NCBI RefSeq assembly: GCF_030123405.1
Contig: NZ_CP126110.1
Span: 2,480,001 to 2,544,000 of the forward strand
Direction of reading: 5' to 3'
Length of the DNA stretch: 64,000 bases
Origin: Neobacillus sp. WH10
GTDB taxonomy: Bacteria; Bacillota; Bacilli; Bacillales; Cytobacillaceae
The notes under the pieces were generated by a model that saw nothing but the letters and a program-made list of their open reading frames with translations, ran no database searches and was not told where the DNA came from. Position 1 is the stretch's first letter. Each line of letters begins with the position of its first letter. This document shows, in pieces, positions 1 to 8,820 of the stretch. A program made the translations under genes and the position numbers.

Positions 1-430
1 AAATCTGATTCATCCGTTCTTCCGTCGTCACATCGACAAGGAAAGCGTCGTAGAAAATGTTCGTTCCACCAAACCCAATGACGGTAACCATATAACAGAT
101 TAATAGAATGAGCCATTGATCACCTGGTACCACTGCGAGTAATAAGGTAAAAATAATTCCAAGTGCAAAGAAAAAGGTGAAAAATCGTTTTTTGAAGCCT
201 TTAAAATCTGCTATGCTCCCCAAAATAGGGGCACAAAGCGAAATTAGCAGTGTTGCAAACGAATTGGCATAGCCCCAGTATGCTGTGGAAGTAGAAGCGG
301 CAAGTCCCGCCTCATTTGCAGCCGCCTTAAAATAGAGCGGAAATACGGCTGTGGTGATTAGGATGGAATAGGCAGAGTTTGCCCAATCATAAAGCACCCA
401 GCTCTTTTCTTGTTTTGACATCCGACTCAT
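1..430 (-). CDS. MFS transporter, UMF1-like (partial, C-terminus outside window)
   Basis: This minus-strand gene starts at 430 and runs off the left edge, so only about 143 N-terminal residues are visible. The start ATG (MSRMSKQEKSW) follows a GGGGG ribosome site at 7 nt; an internal ATG at 421 is an alternative. The N-terminus contains YDWANSAYS, which I associate with the UMF1 group of the major facilitator superfamily, followed by hydrophobic membrane segments with charged GSIADFKGFKKR between the second and third. The gene begins 22 bp after the stop of the upstream phosphodiesterase on the same strand, so the two probably form an operon. Substrate unknown. Confidence 0.8.
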   Translation of the reverse strand, partial: MSRMSKQEKSWVLYDWANSAYSILITTAVFPLYFKAAANEAGLAASTSTAYWGYANSFATLLISLCAPILGSIADFKGFKKRFFTFFFALGIIFTLLLAVVPGDQWLILLICYMVTVIGFGGTNIFYDAFLVDVTTEERMNQI

Positions 431-452
431 TCATGTTCCCCCTTCATAAGGT

Positions 453-1760
453 TTATAAAGTCAACATTTCTTTAACAACCCTTCCATCTGTACTTCCTAA
501 GTTAACACCTAGAAGCCTAGCGAATGTTGGGCCTTCATCTATGAGACGGATAGAAGGCAGGGTAATGTGCTTAATTCCTTTTCCGGCCGCCATAAAAATG
601 GTTCCATATTGTTCTTTTTCCGGTGAATAGCCATGACAGGCTAATGTAAACTTTTTATCTGCGGTGGTATCCTCGAGGGTGATTGGTTTAATATACTCAC
701 CCTCAAAGTCTTCTAAAAAATAATACCCGCGACTCGCTTCAATCATAAAGGCGCATGTACCATCTGCCCCTTTTTCTGCTGCTTGATCACCTGTAAGCAC
801 TTGTTCAATCCCTGAGTCAGGATCATCAAGCAATGAATCTAATATATTTTTAACCTCTTGAAAAATGACTGTATCATGTTTGTCTTTAATGTAAATATAT
901 GCAGAGCCATCACAACTTTTACAATAGGCCTTCCAATTAATTATCTTCCCTTTTGTGTTTGCTGTGATTAGATTTTTTTTATGGAAAAGAACATTAAGAT
1001 TTACCGCTTTATTTTCATCTAGTGCACTATGGTCTCCTAATGCCACCACTGTGGAGTTTTCATAGATGCCGCTTTCTTTTAGAGCCTCTAGAATTCTTCC
1101 GAGACGCTGGTTATGACGCTGAATTGCCGCCATCGCTTCATTGGAAGAAAACCCATGATAATGCCGCTGTGTATCTAAATCTGTAAAGTGTACCATTAAC
1201 AAATTTGGCTTTTTTGTTTTAATCGTATCGACAGTCGATTCTAAAACGAAGTCATCTAATTCCGGCTGGCTTAAACCTTTGCGGATATGCCCATAGCGGT
1301 TGTTAAGATCCCATTGAAAGCGGGGGGTGCCGCTCATAAGCGAAACAAGAATTTGATTTTGCCAAGGGCGATTAGCGAAAATTTCCGGCATATTGTAGTC
1401 GATCTTTGCTTTGCCGGTAACAGGCCATAATAGGGCAGCAGTAGTCAAATTTGCTTTCTTTGCCTCATCATACAATGTGGTTCCTTGGATACAATCGCGG
1501 TACCAATTCCAATCAGGGGAAACCATCCCAGGCTGCAGGAGGGTATTATTGACCACCCCATGCCGGTTCGGATAATTTCCAGTCACGATGGTTGCATGGC
1601 AAGGATAGGTTACTGATGGATAGATCGTTTCAACATTTTCCACATACGTACCGTTTTTCAATATGGTCTGAAAGTGGGGAAAGTCTTTAATAATCGGAAA
1701 GTCTAAAGCAGAAAGACAATCAAATGAAATAATAATTAAATGGTCTGTAAGTCTATTCAT
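453..1760 (-). CDS. alkaline phosphatase superfamily / type I phosphodiesterase-nucleotide pyrophosphatase family protein
   Basis: The 435-residue protein starts with a hydrophobic strand ending in FDC, then has YPSVTYPCHATIVTGNYPNRHGV, the nucleophile region of the nucleotide pyrophosphatase/phosphodiesterase family (Thr or Ser followed by Pro-x-His). Later metal-binding motifs are FTDLDTQRHYHG and LGDHSALDE, with CHGYSP near the C-terminus. These fit a metal-dependent phosphoesterase of AlkP fold. No signal peptide is seen, so it is probably cytoplasmic. The ATG follows GGAGGATATA. It is the first gene of a likely pair with the MFS transporter 22 bp downstream. The substrate cannot be told from sequence. 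Confidence 0.85.
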   Translation of the reverse strand: MNRLTDHLIIISFDCLSALDFPIIKDFPHFQTILKNGTYVENVETIYPSVTYPCHATIVTGNYPNRHGVVNNTLLQPGMVSPDWNWYRDCIQGTTLYDEAKKANLTTAALLWPVTGKAKIDYNMPEIFANRPWQNQILVSLMSGTPRFQWDLNNRYGHIRKGLSQPELDDFVLESTVDTIKTKKPNLLMVHFTDLDTQRHYHGFSSNEAMAAIQRHNQRLGRILEALKESGIYENSTVVALGDHSALDENKAVNLNVLFHKKNLITANTKGKIINWKAYCKSCDGSAYIYIKDKHDTVIFQEVKNILDSLLDDPDSGIEQVLTGDQAAEKGADGTCAFMIEASRGYYFLEDFEGEYIKPITLEDTTADKKFTLACHGYSPEKEQYGTIFMAAGKGIKHITLPSIRLIDEGPTFARLLGVNLGSTDGRVVKEMLTL

Positions 1761-1884
1761 TATATCCTCCGGGTAAAATGTGCTAGTTAAGATAATTGTA
1801 CTATATGAAACAAGAAATGGAAGAATTATTACAGAATATTTACAAAATTATTGGAACATTGACTGAAAATGCCGATATCTGGAT

Positions 1885-1911
1885 TTGCTTCGAAGGTTTT
1901 TCTAGTATAAT
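1885..1911 (+). promoter_or_regulatory. candidate sigma-A promoter for the esterase gene
   Basis: TTGCTT at 1885-1890 and a perfect TATAAT at 1906-1911, with a 15-bp spacer, shorter than the usual 17. The -10 box lies 38 bp before the GTG start at 1950. Confidence 0.45.
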
Positions 1912-1949
1912 GAAATTAACAATTATTTGGTAAAAGGGGGTTAGGAATT

Positions 1950-2867
1950 GTGCCAAGTTTTCGAAGTTATTTTATTGAAAAAGCAATTAAGGTATCGGTA
2001 AAAAGAACAGTGAAAAAGGGGTTAAGGGAAAAAGGAATAGAAGAAAAGCGGCAGATGCTCGATACGGCTGCGAGGAAACTAGAAAAGCTTCCAAAAAACT
2101 GTAAGGTAATGCCCCTTGAAATTGAAGGATTGTATGCGGAGTGGATTTCTTCAGGCAGCGGCAGCACATTAGAAGATAGGGTAATTCTTTATTTACACGG
2201 CGGGGGTTATGCACTATGTTCAGCCAATACTCATCGACCGCTGGCAGCGAGAATTGGCAAAGCATCAGGGGTGAAAGTGCTATTTCCTGAGTATCGCCTT
2301 GCCCCAGAGCATCCATTTCCTGCTGCAATTGAAGATGCTGTCAATGTTTATCGCTGGCTATTGCGTCAGGGTTACGCTCCCTCAAACATTATTTTTGCAG
2401 GTGATTCTGCTGGAGGCGGGTTATCTTTAGCGACTGCATTGGTGTTACGTGACCAGAACGAACCTTTACCAGCTGGAATTGTTTGTCTTTCACCATGGGT
2501 GGATTTAACAAGCAGTGGGGAAAGTTATCGGAAGAATAACGGGGTTGATCCCTATTTACATCCGAAAGCAGTTAGAGAAGCAGCAAGGATATATGCAGGT
2601 CATGAACCTCTCGACCACCCGCTTATATCCCCTATCTTCGCAGACCTTACAGGGTTGCCGCCTTTGTTTATCCAGGCCGGGAATCATGAAATTTTGCAAA
2701 GTGATGCAGAGATACTGGCTGAACAGGCAAGGAATGCAGGTGTCGCTGTCACGATTAAGGTTTGGAACGGAATGTGGCATGTATGGCAAATAAGTGGTGA
2801 CGTATTACCCGAAGCAAGAAAGGCAATTAAGGAGATCGGCCAATTTGTAAAGAAAACCTTCAATTGA
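1950..2867 (+). CDS. alpha/beta hydrolase, hormone-sensitive lipase (GDSAGG) family esterase
   Basis: The 305-residue protein has the oxyanion-hole motif YLHGGGY, the nucleophile motif GDSAGGG, and later FIQAGNHEILQSDAE and GMWHVW, giving the Asp and His of the triad. This order is that of the HSL/family IV carboxylesterases (cytoplasmic alpha/beta hydrolases acting on small esters). Translation starts at a GTG preceded by AAGGGGG at 9 nt. No signal peptide is present. It is transcribed divergently from the phosphodiesterase gene. Three copies of a dispersed dyad repeat follow the stop codon within 110 bp. Natural substrate unknown. Confidence 0.9.
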   Translation: MPSFRSYFIEKAIKVSVKRTVKKGLREKGIEEKRQMLDTAARKLEKLPKNCKVMPLEIEGLYAEWISSGSGSTLEDRVILYLHGGGYALCSANTHRPLAARIGKASGVKVLFPEYRLAPEHPFPAAIEDAVNVYRWLLRQGYAPSNIIFAGDSAGGGLSLATALVLRDQNEPLPAGIVCLSPWVDLTSSGESYRKNNGVDPYLHPKAVREAARIYAGHEPLDHPLISPIFADLTGLPPLFIQAGNHEILQSDAEILAEQARNAGVAVTIKVWNGMWHVWQISGDVLPEARKAIKEIGQFVKKTFN

Positions 2868-2887
2868 AAAATGGTGCATTGCAATAT

Positions 2888-2978
2888 GGTGCCTGACACT
2901 ATTAACAAGTCATAGAGGTTGGAAATGGTGTCAGGCACCATAAATACGTCGTGGATGGTGTAAATGGTGTCAGGGACC
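2888..2978. repeat. three copies of the GGTGTCAGGCACC dyad repeat
   Basis: Copies at 2888-2900 (opposite orientation, one mismatch), 2927-2939 (exact) and 2966-2978 (one mismatch), about 39 bp apart. They occupy the 3' flank of the esterase gene. The same 13-mer recurs at seven further sites in the window. Confidence 0.85.
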
Positions 2979-3103
2979 ACGTACAGTTGTACTAATATTG
3001 CCAATATTAGTATAACCTTGAAGGCGGAAATGGATTTATAATAGAGTTGAGTATAGTTTAATCCCGGTCTTTACATATGAAATTACGGCTGGTTTTTTGG
3101 ACC

Positions 3104-3184
3104 GATAGGAAAGTATAAGTTTTCTATCAGGCATAAGGGCAACTGCGCCTTTGTTTTAGCCCTCAAGGGTTCGCCAATTGGCGA
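3104..3184. repeat. structured intergenic relic with GGAAAGTATAA hairpin
   Basis: A 9-bp stem (GATAGGAAA / TTTTCTATC, 3104-3128) is followed by the perfect palindrome TCGCCAATTGGCGA at 3171-3184. The GGAAAGTATAA core also occurs in the relic at 5551-5705. From memory, degenerate sequences of this kind are scattered through Bacillaceae intergenic regions, but I could not check this. It may instead be the leader of the flavodoxin-like gene that starts at 3220. Together with the dyad repeats, it is the only structure seen in the gene-free stretch 2868-3219. Confidence 0.4.
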
Positions 3185-3219
3185 GTTTTCTTTATTATAG
3201 GAAGGAAGGGGAATAGAAC

Positions 3220-3714
3220 ATGAAAAGTTTAATTGTTTATTGCTCATCCCATGGTACTACAGAAAAAGCGGTTGGATTATTAAGCGAGAACCTCGTAGGG
3301 GAAGTTTTATCGGTAGATTTAAAAAGGGAGAAAACTATTTTTGACGTTAAGGATTTTGATACAGTTATTATCGGAGGTTCGATTCACGCTGGACAGATTC
3401 AAAGGAGAATTAAAAAGTTTATCCAAAATCACCATGAAGAACTTTTGGAGAAGGATTTAGGGCTTTTTCTAGTTTGTATGCGAGACGGTGAAATGGCCAT
3501 CGAGCAATTTAACAGTGCCTTTCCACAGGATTTGCGAAAGAACTCCGTTGCCATGGGATTATTTGGCGGAGAATTTCTAGTTTCTAAAATGAACTTTTTT
3601 GAAAGACAGGTAGTAAAAAAAGTCGACGGAATCACTACGGACCAATCAAAATTAGATCTTAACGCAATCATGGAGTTTACATCAAGATTAAATAACCTGA
3701 AGAGCCTAGTTTAG
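3220..3714 (+). CDS. flavodoxin-domain protein (HemG-like protoporphyrinogen oxidase fold)
   Basis: The 164-residue protein opens with LIVYCSSHGTTEKA, the FMN phosphate-binding loop of flavodoxins, and continues with DTVIIGGSIHAGQ and LFLVCMRDGE. Length and layout match the single-domain flavodoxin group that includes HemG-type menaquinone-dependent protoporphyrinogen dehydrogenases. It could equally be an uncharacterised flavodoxin. The ATG follows AGGAAGGGG. It appears monocistronic, with its own terminator at 3781-3810. Confidence 0.75.
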   Translation: MKSLIVYCSSHGTTEKAVGLLSENLVGEVLSVDLKREKTIFDVKDFDTVIIGGSIHAGQIQRRIKKFIQNHHEELLEKDLGLFLVCMRDGEMAIEQFNSAFPQDLRKNSVAMGLFGGEFLVSKMNFFERQVVKKVDGITTDQSKLDLNAIMEFTSRLNNLKSLV

Positions 3715-3780
3715 ATAAAAAATGTATACAGAGAAAAGGAATAATATACGGGAGTATCAAGTGATTCACTCATTCATAAC

Positions 3781-3810
3781 CGTTTCTGCTTTAGCAGGAA
3801 CGTTTTTTTT
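3781..3810 (+). terminator. Rho-independent terminator after the flavodoxin gene
   Basis: A 9-bp stem CGTTTCTGC / GCAGGAACG (one G-T pair) with a TTTA loop is followed by eight T residues. Confidence 0.9.
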
Positions 3811-3931
3811 ACAGATAGGCAAATCAAGTAATATGTTATCATCTATTGAACATCAAATTCAGTGATTATAAAATACTTGCAGTTAGAGCATAATGGAAAA
3901 GGCCTTAACTACAACATGAAAGAGGATACAA

Positions 3932-4960
3932 ATGAAGATTTGGTTTAATCGATGGTTTACGACGGTTTCGCATTATATCGATATGATTCGAGCCAATGAA
4001 GATCATCGAAAATTTGTCATTTATGGAACACATCCAAATAAAGATGCACTTTATTTGCAAAATTGTGATTACGCTTTTGTCGAGCCGGACATTTCCGGGG
4101 ATCAATATATTGAGTTTTGTCTTGATTTTTGTCAAAGGTACAAGATAAATATTTTCATTCCTCGGAAAGAAAATGTTCTTATATCAAAACGGCTGGCTGA
4201 TTTCAAAGCATTGGGTGTGAAAGTTCTTGTTTGCCCAAATTCTGGCTTAATGGAAACACTAGATAATAAAGCGGCCGCCTATCAAATGCTTTCAAATGGT
4301 GAGGCAATCTTTTCCATACCTGACTATTATGTGGTCAATAATATAATTGAATTTCAACAGGCCTACGTACGGCTCAAGGAAAAAGGTCACGAAGTTTGCT
4401 TTAAACCTGTCATAGGTGAAGGGGCGAATGGTTTTCGTGTGATCAAGGACAAAATTGAGTCCATTAACCAGCTTTTCCAACAGGGGATCGGCTATCGAAT
4501 TCCATACTCCTATGCCTGCGAGATCCTAGGCCAGCAGGAAACCTTTCCCGATTTAATGGTGTTAGAGTTTTTGGAGGGCAGGGAATATAGTATTGACTGC
4601 GTTTCTTCACAAGATGAATTGTACGCAGCGATTCCCCGGATGAAAGGGGATGGACGAGTGAGGGAGCTTGTTGAAAGTCTTGAGCTGATCCAGCTGGCTC
4701 ATAGGTTCCATCAGGAATATAAGTTGCCGTATGTGTTCAATATCCAGGTGAAATATAACAAAGGTGTGCCGAAGCTGCTCGAAATTAATCCACGAATGAG
4801 TGGGGGGATGCATGTCAGCTGCCTTTCTGGTATTAACCTTCCATACCTGGCAATCAAGATTTTATTAGGTGAAAAAGTAGGGCAGTTGAAGCCGCAATTT
4901 GGAATACGAGCAAGTCATATTGAAAAAGAAATGATTTTGAAGTATGGGGATATCAGCTAA
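3932..4960 (+). CDS. ATP-grasp domain protein
   Basis: The 342-residue protein has an N-terminal Rossmann-like part (residues 1-90), then an ATP-grasp core: VCFKPVIGEGANGFRVI (lysine and glycine-rich loop), LVLEFLEGREYSIDCV, and LLEINPRMSGG, whose Glu-x-Asn is the usual metal-binding motif. ATP-grasp enzymes join a carboxylate to an amine or thiol through an acyl phosphate; the substrate here is not evident. Preceding context is an AAGAGG ribosome site. It stands alone between two terminators. Confidence 0.85.
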   Translation: MKIWFNRWFTTVSHYIDMIRANEDHRKFVIYGTHPNKDALYLQNCDYAFVEPDISGDQYIEFCLDFCQRYKINIFIPRKENVLISKRLADFKALGVKVLVCPNSGLMETLDNKAAAYQMLSNGEAIFSIPDYYVVNNIIEFQQAYVRLKEKGHEVCFKPVIGEGANGFRVIKDKIESINQLFQQGIGYRIPYSYACEILGQQETFPDLMVLEFLEGREYSIDCVSSQDELYAAIPRMKGDGRVRELVESLELIQLAHRFHQEYKLPYVFNIQVKYNKGVPKLLEINPRMSGGMHVSCLSGINLPYLAIKILLGEKVGQLKPQFGIRASHIEKEMILKYGDIS

Positions 4961-4961
4961 T

Positions 4962-5010
4962 AAAGCAAAGAGCAGGTCTTCTTCACATGTCGTTACCCGC
5001 TCTTTGCTTT
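4962..5010. terminator. bidirectional terminator between ATP-grasp and GIY-YIG genes
   Basis: A perfect 12-bp stem AAAGCAAAGAGC / GCTCTTTGCTTT with a 25-nt interior sits between convergent genes and can serve both strands. Confidence 0.8.
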
Positions 5011-5018
5011 AAAAATGC

Positions 5019-5393
5019 TTATTTATAGAAGACTTTATCGTTATTGTATTTTGCATGAAGAGTATTAATAATATAGGTTTCATATATATCTCTCTCCATG
5101 GGCTCATCAACTGCAAAAACTGCAATTTTATACACTTCATCTCGATGCGCTTTGATTGGTGATACAGTATCTTCAAAATGGCGCTTCACTCGGGGTCTTA
5201 ATTTTCTAGCTTTGCCGACAAAAAGCAATTCGTCGTTAGCGTTAAAAAATAAGATAATTCCACCTTTATCACGGGGAATTTTATTGTAATCGGTAAAACC
5301 ATATACACTGCTTAGTACTGCTTCGACTTTTTCTCCTACTTGTCTCTTTTTCGTAATTACAACATCTGGATTTGGTATATCAATTTTTATCAT
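5019..5393 (-). CDS. GIY-YIG nuclease-family protein
   Basis: The 124-residue protein has a compact GIY-YIG-like core: GGIILFFNANDELLFVGKA followed by RKLRPRVKRHF, then an acidic DEPMERDIYETYIINTLHAKYN segment, giving the Arg and Glu expected in this fold. The first motif reads GII rather than GIY and the second FVG, so catalytic activity is uncertain. Similar short stand-alone proteins occur in bacilli with unknown function. The gene is convergent with the ATP-grasp gene. Confidence 0.7.
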   Translation of the reverse strand: MIKIDIPNPDVVITKKRQVGEKVEAVLSSVYGFTDYNKIPRDKGGIILFFNANDELLFVGKARKLRPRVKRHFEDTVSPIKAHRDEVYKIAVFAVDEPMERDIYETYIINTLHAKYNNDKVFYK

Positions 5394-5550
5394 AAAAGAA
5401 TCGCTCCCTGCTTAATATAAACGGCGAACTAGTTTGCCTGACAGTTCATTATAGCACAACCTGTCATTTTGAGTTTAACTTTCTTAATTTGCCCATTTTT
5501 TGCAGTTCAAAACCTGATTTATAAAGGAACAAAGTTGTTTTTATTAAAAG

Positions 5551-5705
5551 CACTGGAAAGTATAAATATCGACTTTGAGAATTGTCCAGCCCCATAAGAA
5601 ATACTTCTAAAGAAATAACCTTGCACGAAGGAAAAACGTTAGCTTTTTCGAGGAGAGCCTTGCGGCGAGACAACTTCGCTTAACGAGCGCTTCAGCTTTC
5701 CTTTA
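5551..5705. repeat. degenerate intergenic repeat relic (GGAAAGTATAA / AATTGTCCAGC type)
   Basis: The block contains GGAAAGTATAAATATCGAC, GAATTGTCCAGCCCC, and a GC-richer end with CTTCGCTTAACGAGCG. It resembles, from memory, a short non-coding repeat common between genes in Bacillus and relatives. A 69-codon open frame across it on the minus strand has no homology I recognise and is not called. The remaining gene-free parts of 5394-5880 show nothing clear apart from a GAAAGGGTG ribosome site for terD. Confidence 0.4.
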
Positions 5706-5880
5706 TAGCTAATAGTGGTAAAACAAGGTATTATTCTGTACACTTAAGGAAGGTATTGGAATTTTTGAGGTTTTAAATATCATCTTACGTGAAAAATCTT
5801 AGGTAAGGGTGTAGTATGAAAGTAGCTTTCTATTTTTCATAGGAAGATACAATATAAATAAGATACGAAAGGGTGTTAGT

Positions 5881-6462
5881 ATGGCAATTTCATTATCTAA
5901 AGGTCAAAAAGTAGATTTAACGAAAACAAATCCGGGTTTATCCAAGGTGATCGTTGGTCTTGGCTGGGATACAAATCGTTACGATGGTGGAAACGATTTC
6001 GATTTGGATGCAAGTATATTTCTTTTAGATGCGAATGGTAAGTGTGCGTCTGAACGGGATTTTGTTTTCTATAATCAGCTTGAAGGCGGAAATGGTTCCG
6101 TTGTACATACAGGTGATAACCGCACAGGAGAAGGGGACGGCGACGATGAGCAAATAAAAGTAAATTTATCAGCTGTGCCTGCTCAAGTGGAGAGAATCTC
6201 TTTTGTCATTACGATTCATGATGCAGAAGCACGCGGTCAAAATTTTGGACAAGTGTCGAATGCCTTCTGCCGTATCATAAACGAAGAGACAAATCAAGAA
6301 ATCATTCGGTATGATTTAGGGGAAGACTTCTCCATAGAAACAGCTATTATCGTTGGGGAGTTATACCGCCACAACGGTGAATGGAAATTCTCAGCCGTTG
6401 GCTCCGGCTACCAAGGCGGACTCGCTCGCATCGCAACAGACTTTGGCCTAAACGTAGGCTAA
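5881..6462 (+). CDS. terD: TerD-family tellurium resistance / stress protein
   Basis: The 193-residue protein matches TerD along its length: MAISLSKGQKVDLTKTNPGL at the start, VGLGWDTN, FDLDASIFLLD, the calcium-binding-type acidic segment GDNRTGEGDGDDEQI, and IHDAEARGQNFGQV. TerD proteins bind calcium and act in general stress and tellurite tolerance through ill-defined complexes. Here it is a lone gene without other ter genes in view. The last 100 coding bases are strongly biased to C-ending codons (18 C to 4 T by my count), unlike the rest of the gene. Confidence 0.93.
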   Translation: MAISLSKGQKVDLTKTNPGLSKVIVGLGWDTNRYDGGNDFDLDASIFLLDANGKCASERDFVFYNQLEGGNGSVVHTGDNRTGEGDGDDEQIKVNLSAVPAQVERISFVITIHDAEARGQNFGQVSNAFCRIINEETNQEIIRYDLGEDFSIETAIIVGELYRHNGEWKFSAVGSGYQGGLARIATDFGLNVG

Positions 6463-6490
6463 ACCAAAGAATAACAATTAGTAAAAAGAA

Positions 6491-6530
6491 AAAGGACAAA
6501 ATGGATCTGAAAATCCAACTTGTCCTTTTT
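6491..6530. terminator. bidirectional terminator between terD and the permease gene
   Basis: Stem AAAGGACAA (6491-6499) pairs with TTGTCCTTT (6520-6528), extended by A and T runs on the two sides. It can stop both terD and the convergent permease transcript. The GGACAA/TTGTCC stem recurs in other terminators of the window. Confidence 0.85.
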
Positions 6531-6559
6531 TGTTTTATCACAGTGACATCATTGTAAAT

Positions 6560-6611
6560 GGTGTCAGGCACCATTTGCAATACCCAAGACTTATTAATGG
6601 TGTCAGGCACC
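6560..6611. repeat. two exact GGTGTCAGGCACC dyad repeats
   Basis: Exact 13-mers at 6560-6572 and 6599-6611, each extended by matching flanking A/T bases. The second lies 3 bp after the stop codon of the minus-strand permease gene. Confidence 0.9.
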
Positions 6612-6614
6612 AGA

Positions 6615-7952
6615 TTAGCTTGTTTTGGGTTGGGGGTGTTTTTGTTTGTTTGCGTTTAGTTTTAGGTAGACTGGGATGCCAATCAAGGTTACTACGATCG
6701 ATAAGACAGCGTCTACCGGAGTATGGATAAGAGTGCTGCCAATGATATAAAGGGCGCCAAGTATAGCAACGATTGGTGTAAACGGATATAAAGGTACTTT
6801 ATAAAGTGTTTGGTCGTTTTGCATTCCTTTTTTTCGTAGTATGAACACGGCGATAAAGGACAAAACATAAAACGTAAATACAGTAAATATAGCAATATCA
6901 GATAGTCGGTCGGGATTTGTCAAAATCATCATCAGGATCGCTATGACAAGTTGAGAAAGTGTAGCCCCTACAGGTGTTTTCGTTTTTGGATGGATATAAG
7001 ATATGGCCTTTGCACCAGGTAAGAAGCCATCCTTCGCCATTGCATACGGAATCCTAGGGAATGTCAACACCTTTCCATTTAAACAGCCGAAAATCGAAAC
7101 GAGAATTCCAATAGTCAGCAAGTTTCCACCCATTTTTCCAAAAAGAATCGTTGCTGCTGTACCGGCTGCATTTGGGCCTAATTCAACAATTTTGTTTGCC
7201 GGCAGCACATGGAGCATCGCGATATTGACAGTTAAGTACGAAATAATGACTATAACAATTCCCGAGATGATGGCTCTTGGAAGTGTTTTACTAGGGTTTT
7301 TCATTTCTCCTGCCATAAAACCAACATTCATCCAGCCATCATAGGCAAAAAGGGTTGCTATAATTGCTGCCCCCATGTTCAAGGACTGGGTAATACCGCT
7401 GTCCATATTTAGCACTTGATGCTCACCTTGAAAAATTCCAAATGTTGCAATGAGAATGATGGGAATCAATTTTCCTATCGTGGAGATATTTTGGATCAAC
7501 CCACCATACTGTGTTCCTAATAAATTCATAAATACTAGAAAAATAATCGTTATGATTCCAATAATAGTATTACTTTCTTGAGAAAAACCAAATAATCCCG
7601 CTACGAGGGATCCGAAATAGAGACCTAGTGCGCCCATAATGGCTGGTCCGTAAATAAGCGTTTGTACCCAGCCGCATAAAAACCCCCAAAACTTTCCGTA
7701 AACCTCTTCAATATAAACATATAGACCGCCGGTTTTTGGAATTTTGACACTAACTTCGGCAATCGTCAAACCGCTGGCGAGTGTGATAATACCGCCAATA
7801 ATCCAAGCCCAAAGTGCCAATGTTGAATTTCCAGTGGAAGCAATCACGATCCCAGGCTTCATGAAAATTCCAGATCCGATTACGGTTCCAACAACTAAAG
7901 AAGTCGCAACGGCAAAGCCGATATTTTTCTTTAAATTCGCCTCATTCCCCAT
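6615..7952 (-). CDS. amino acid permease, APC superfamily
   Basis: The 445-residue, highly hydrophobic protein has about twelve membrane segments and the APC signature GTVIGSGIFMKPG in the first helix, with EVSVKIPKTGGLYVYIEE after the second. Similarity is closest to the LAT-type exchangers of bacilli such as SteT, so amino-acid exchange or uptake is likely. I start it at the ATG at 7952 because GGAGG lies 7 nt upstream; an in-frame ATG at 7973 would lie above that site. The final coding bases are almost free of T and G (KHPQPKTS region), next to the dyad repeat. Confidence 0.88.
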   Translation of the reverse strand: MGNEANLKKNIGFAVATSLVVGTVIGSGIFMKPGIVIASTGNSTLALWAWIIGGIITLASGLTIAEVSVKIPKTGGLYVYIEEVYGKFWGFLCGWVQTLIYGPAIMGALGLYFGSLVAGLFGFSQESNTIIGIITIIFLVFMNLLGTQYGGLIQNISTIGKLIPIILIATFGIFQGEHQVLNMDSGITQSLNMGAAIIATLFAYDGWMNVGFMAGEMKNPSKTLPRAIISGIVIVIISYLTVNIAMLHVLPANKIVELGPNAAGTAATILFGKMGGNLLTIGILVSIFGCLNGKVLTFPRIPYAMAKDGFLPGAKAISYIHPKTKTPVGATLSQLVIAILMMILTNPDRLSDIAIFTVFTFYVLSFIAVFILRKKGMQNDQTLYKVPLYPFTPIVAILGALYIIGSTLIHTPVDAVLSIVVTLIGIPVYLKLNANKQKHPQPKTS

Positions 7953-8091
7953 GTGTCCGCCTCCACAGTACAAATGTATTATTGAGATTTACACGAATTA
8001 TAACATGGAAATAATCCAATTTATTTTTTTGGAATATATAAATTATTATTCAGATAAATCTTCGTTTTTATCATGACAGTGAGTGTACTAA

Positions 8092-8120
8092 TTGAATATA
8101 GGGTTAAATACTGGTATGGT
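8092..8120 (+). promoter_or_regulatory. candidate sigma-A promoter
   Basis: TTGAAT (8092-8097) and TATGGT (8115-8120) with a 17-bp spacer lie 38 bp before the membrane protein start at 8159. Confidence 0.4.
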
Positions 8121-8158
8121 AACGGTATGATTTTTTTGAAATAGAAGGTGATTAGTTT

Positions 8159-8554
8159 ATGAAGTTTTTTGTGAAAACGCAGGTTTTTTCTATTATAATG
8201 GCACTTTTTTGGATCATTTACTTAAGTGTTTTGGCTTTTTTAGATCAGCCGGGTCGAGCACTCCAGTATATCAATTCCTTTGTTAACGGATTTGCTATTT
8301 TATTTGCCGTCATTTATTTTTTGTTAACCAAATATTTTATCGGGCGAAACTGGCTAGCGGTTCCATTGATTCTGATTCCTTATTTTCTTCTTTACAAAAC
8401 TGTTTTTGAGCAAGTTCTATTAAGCTTAGCAAATGAAAGCTATAGCATGACTCTCAATTTTCTTTCGCTATCAACAGGTAGCACGCATCTTCTTGCCATA
8501 ATCTTTGGTCTAGGCTTAGGGATCATGTTCTCCAGACCACAATTTAAGTCATGA
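8159..8554 (+). CDS. small integral membrane protein of unknown function
   Basis: The 131-residue protein has four hydrophobic stretches at about residues 8-28, 36-60, 63-85 and 103-125, so it is probably a four-helix membrane protein. I recognise no family. The ATG follows AAGGTG at 8 nt. It is transcribed alone between a candidate promoter and a clear terminator. The short loops leave little room for an enzymatic domain. Confidence 0.65.
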   Translation: MKFFVKTQVFSIIMALFWIIYLSVLAFLDQPGRALQYINSFVNGFAILFAVIYFLLTKYFIGRNWLAVPLILIPYFLLYKTVFEQVLLSLANESYSMTLNFLSLSTGSTHLLAIIFGLGLGIMFSRPQFKS

Positions 8555-8566
8555 TATCAATTTAGG

Positions 8567-8610
8567 AAAAAGGACAAATCCCTGGTATGAGCGGGGGAGT
8601 TGTCCTTTTT
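8567..8610 (+). terminator. Rho-independent terminator after the membrane protein gene
   Basis: AAAAAGGACAA (8567-8577) pairs perfectly with TTGTCCTTTTT (8600-8610), ending in a T run. Confidence 0.88.
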
Positions 8611-8820
8611 TATTTAATCCGGTTTATAGTCACCCTCGCCGTATAGACGTTGGCTGTATTCCATAATAAAAATTCATTGATACCTTACACGTGTAATACG
8701 CAAATTTGATTTTCAATTTCCTGCTTGCCTTACACTTTAATTTACATAAGACCTGGAAATCATTCGTATCGTGCTGCTGCCGGTTTTTATGTATAATTGT
8801 GGGGAAGGGGTGACTGCGTT

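Noticed and set aside
5464..5673. 69-codon minus-strand frame
   Set aside because: It runs across the degenerate intergenic repeat, has no convincing ribosome site and no recognisable protein features.
5881..6462. terD as part of a phage-defence or tellurite-resistance island
   Set aside because: Only one ter gene is present and its neighbours are ordinary metabolic and transport genes.
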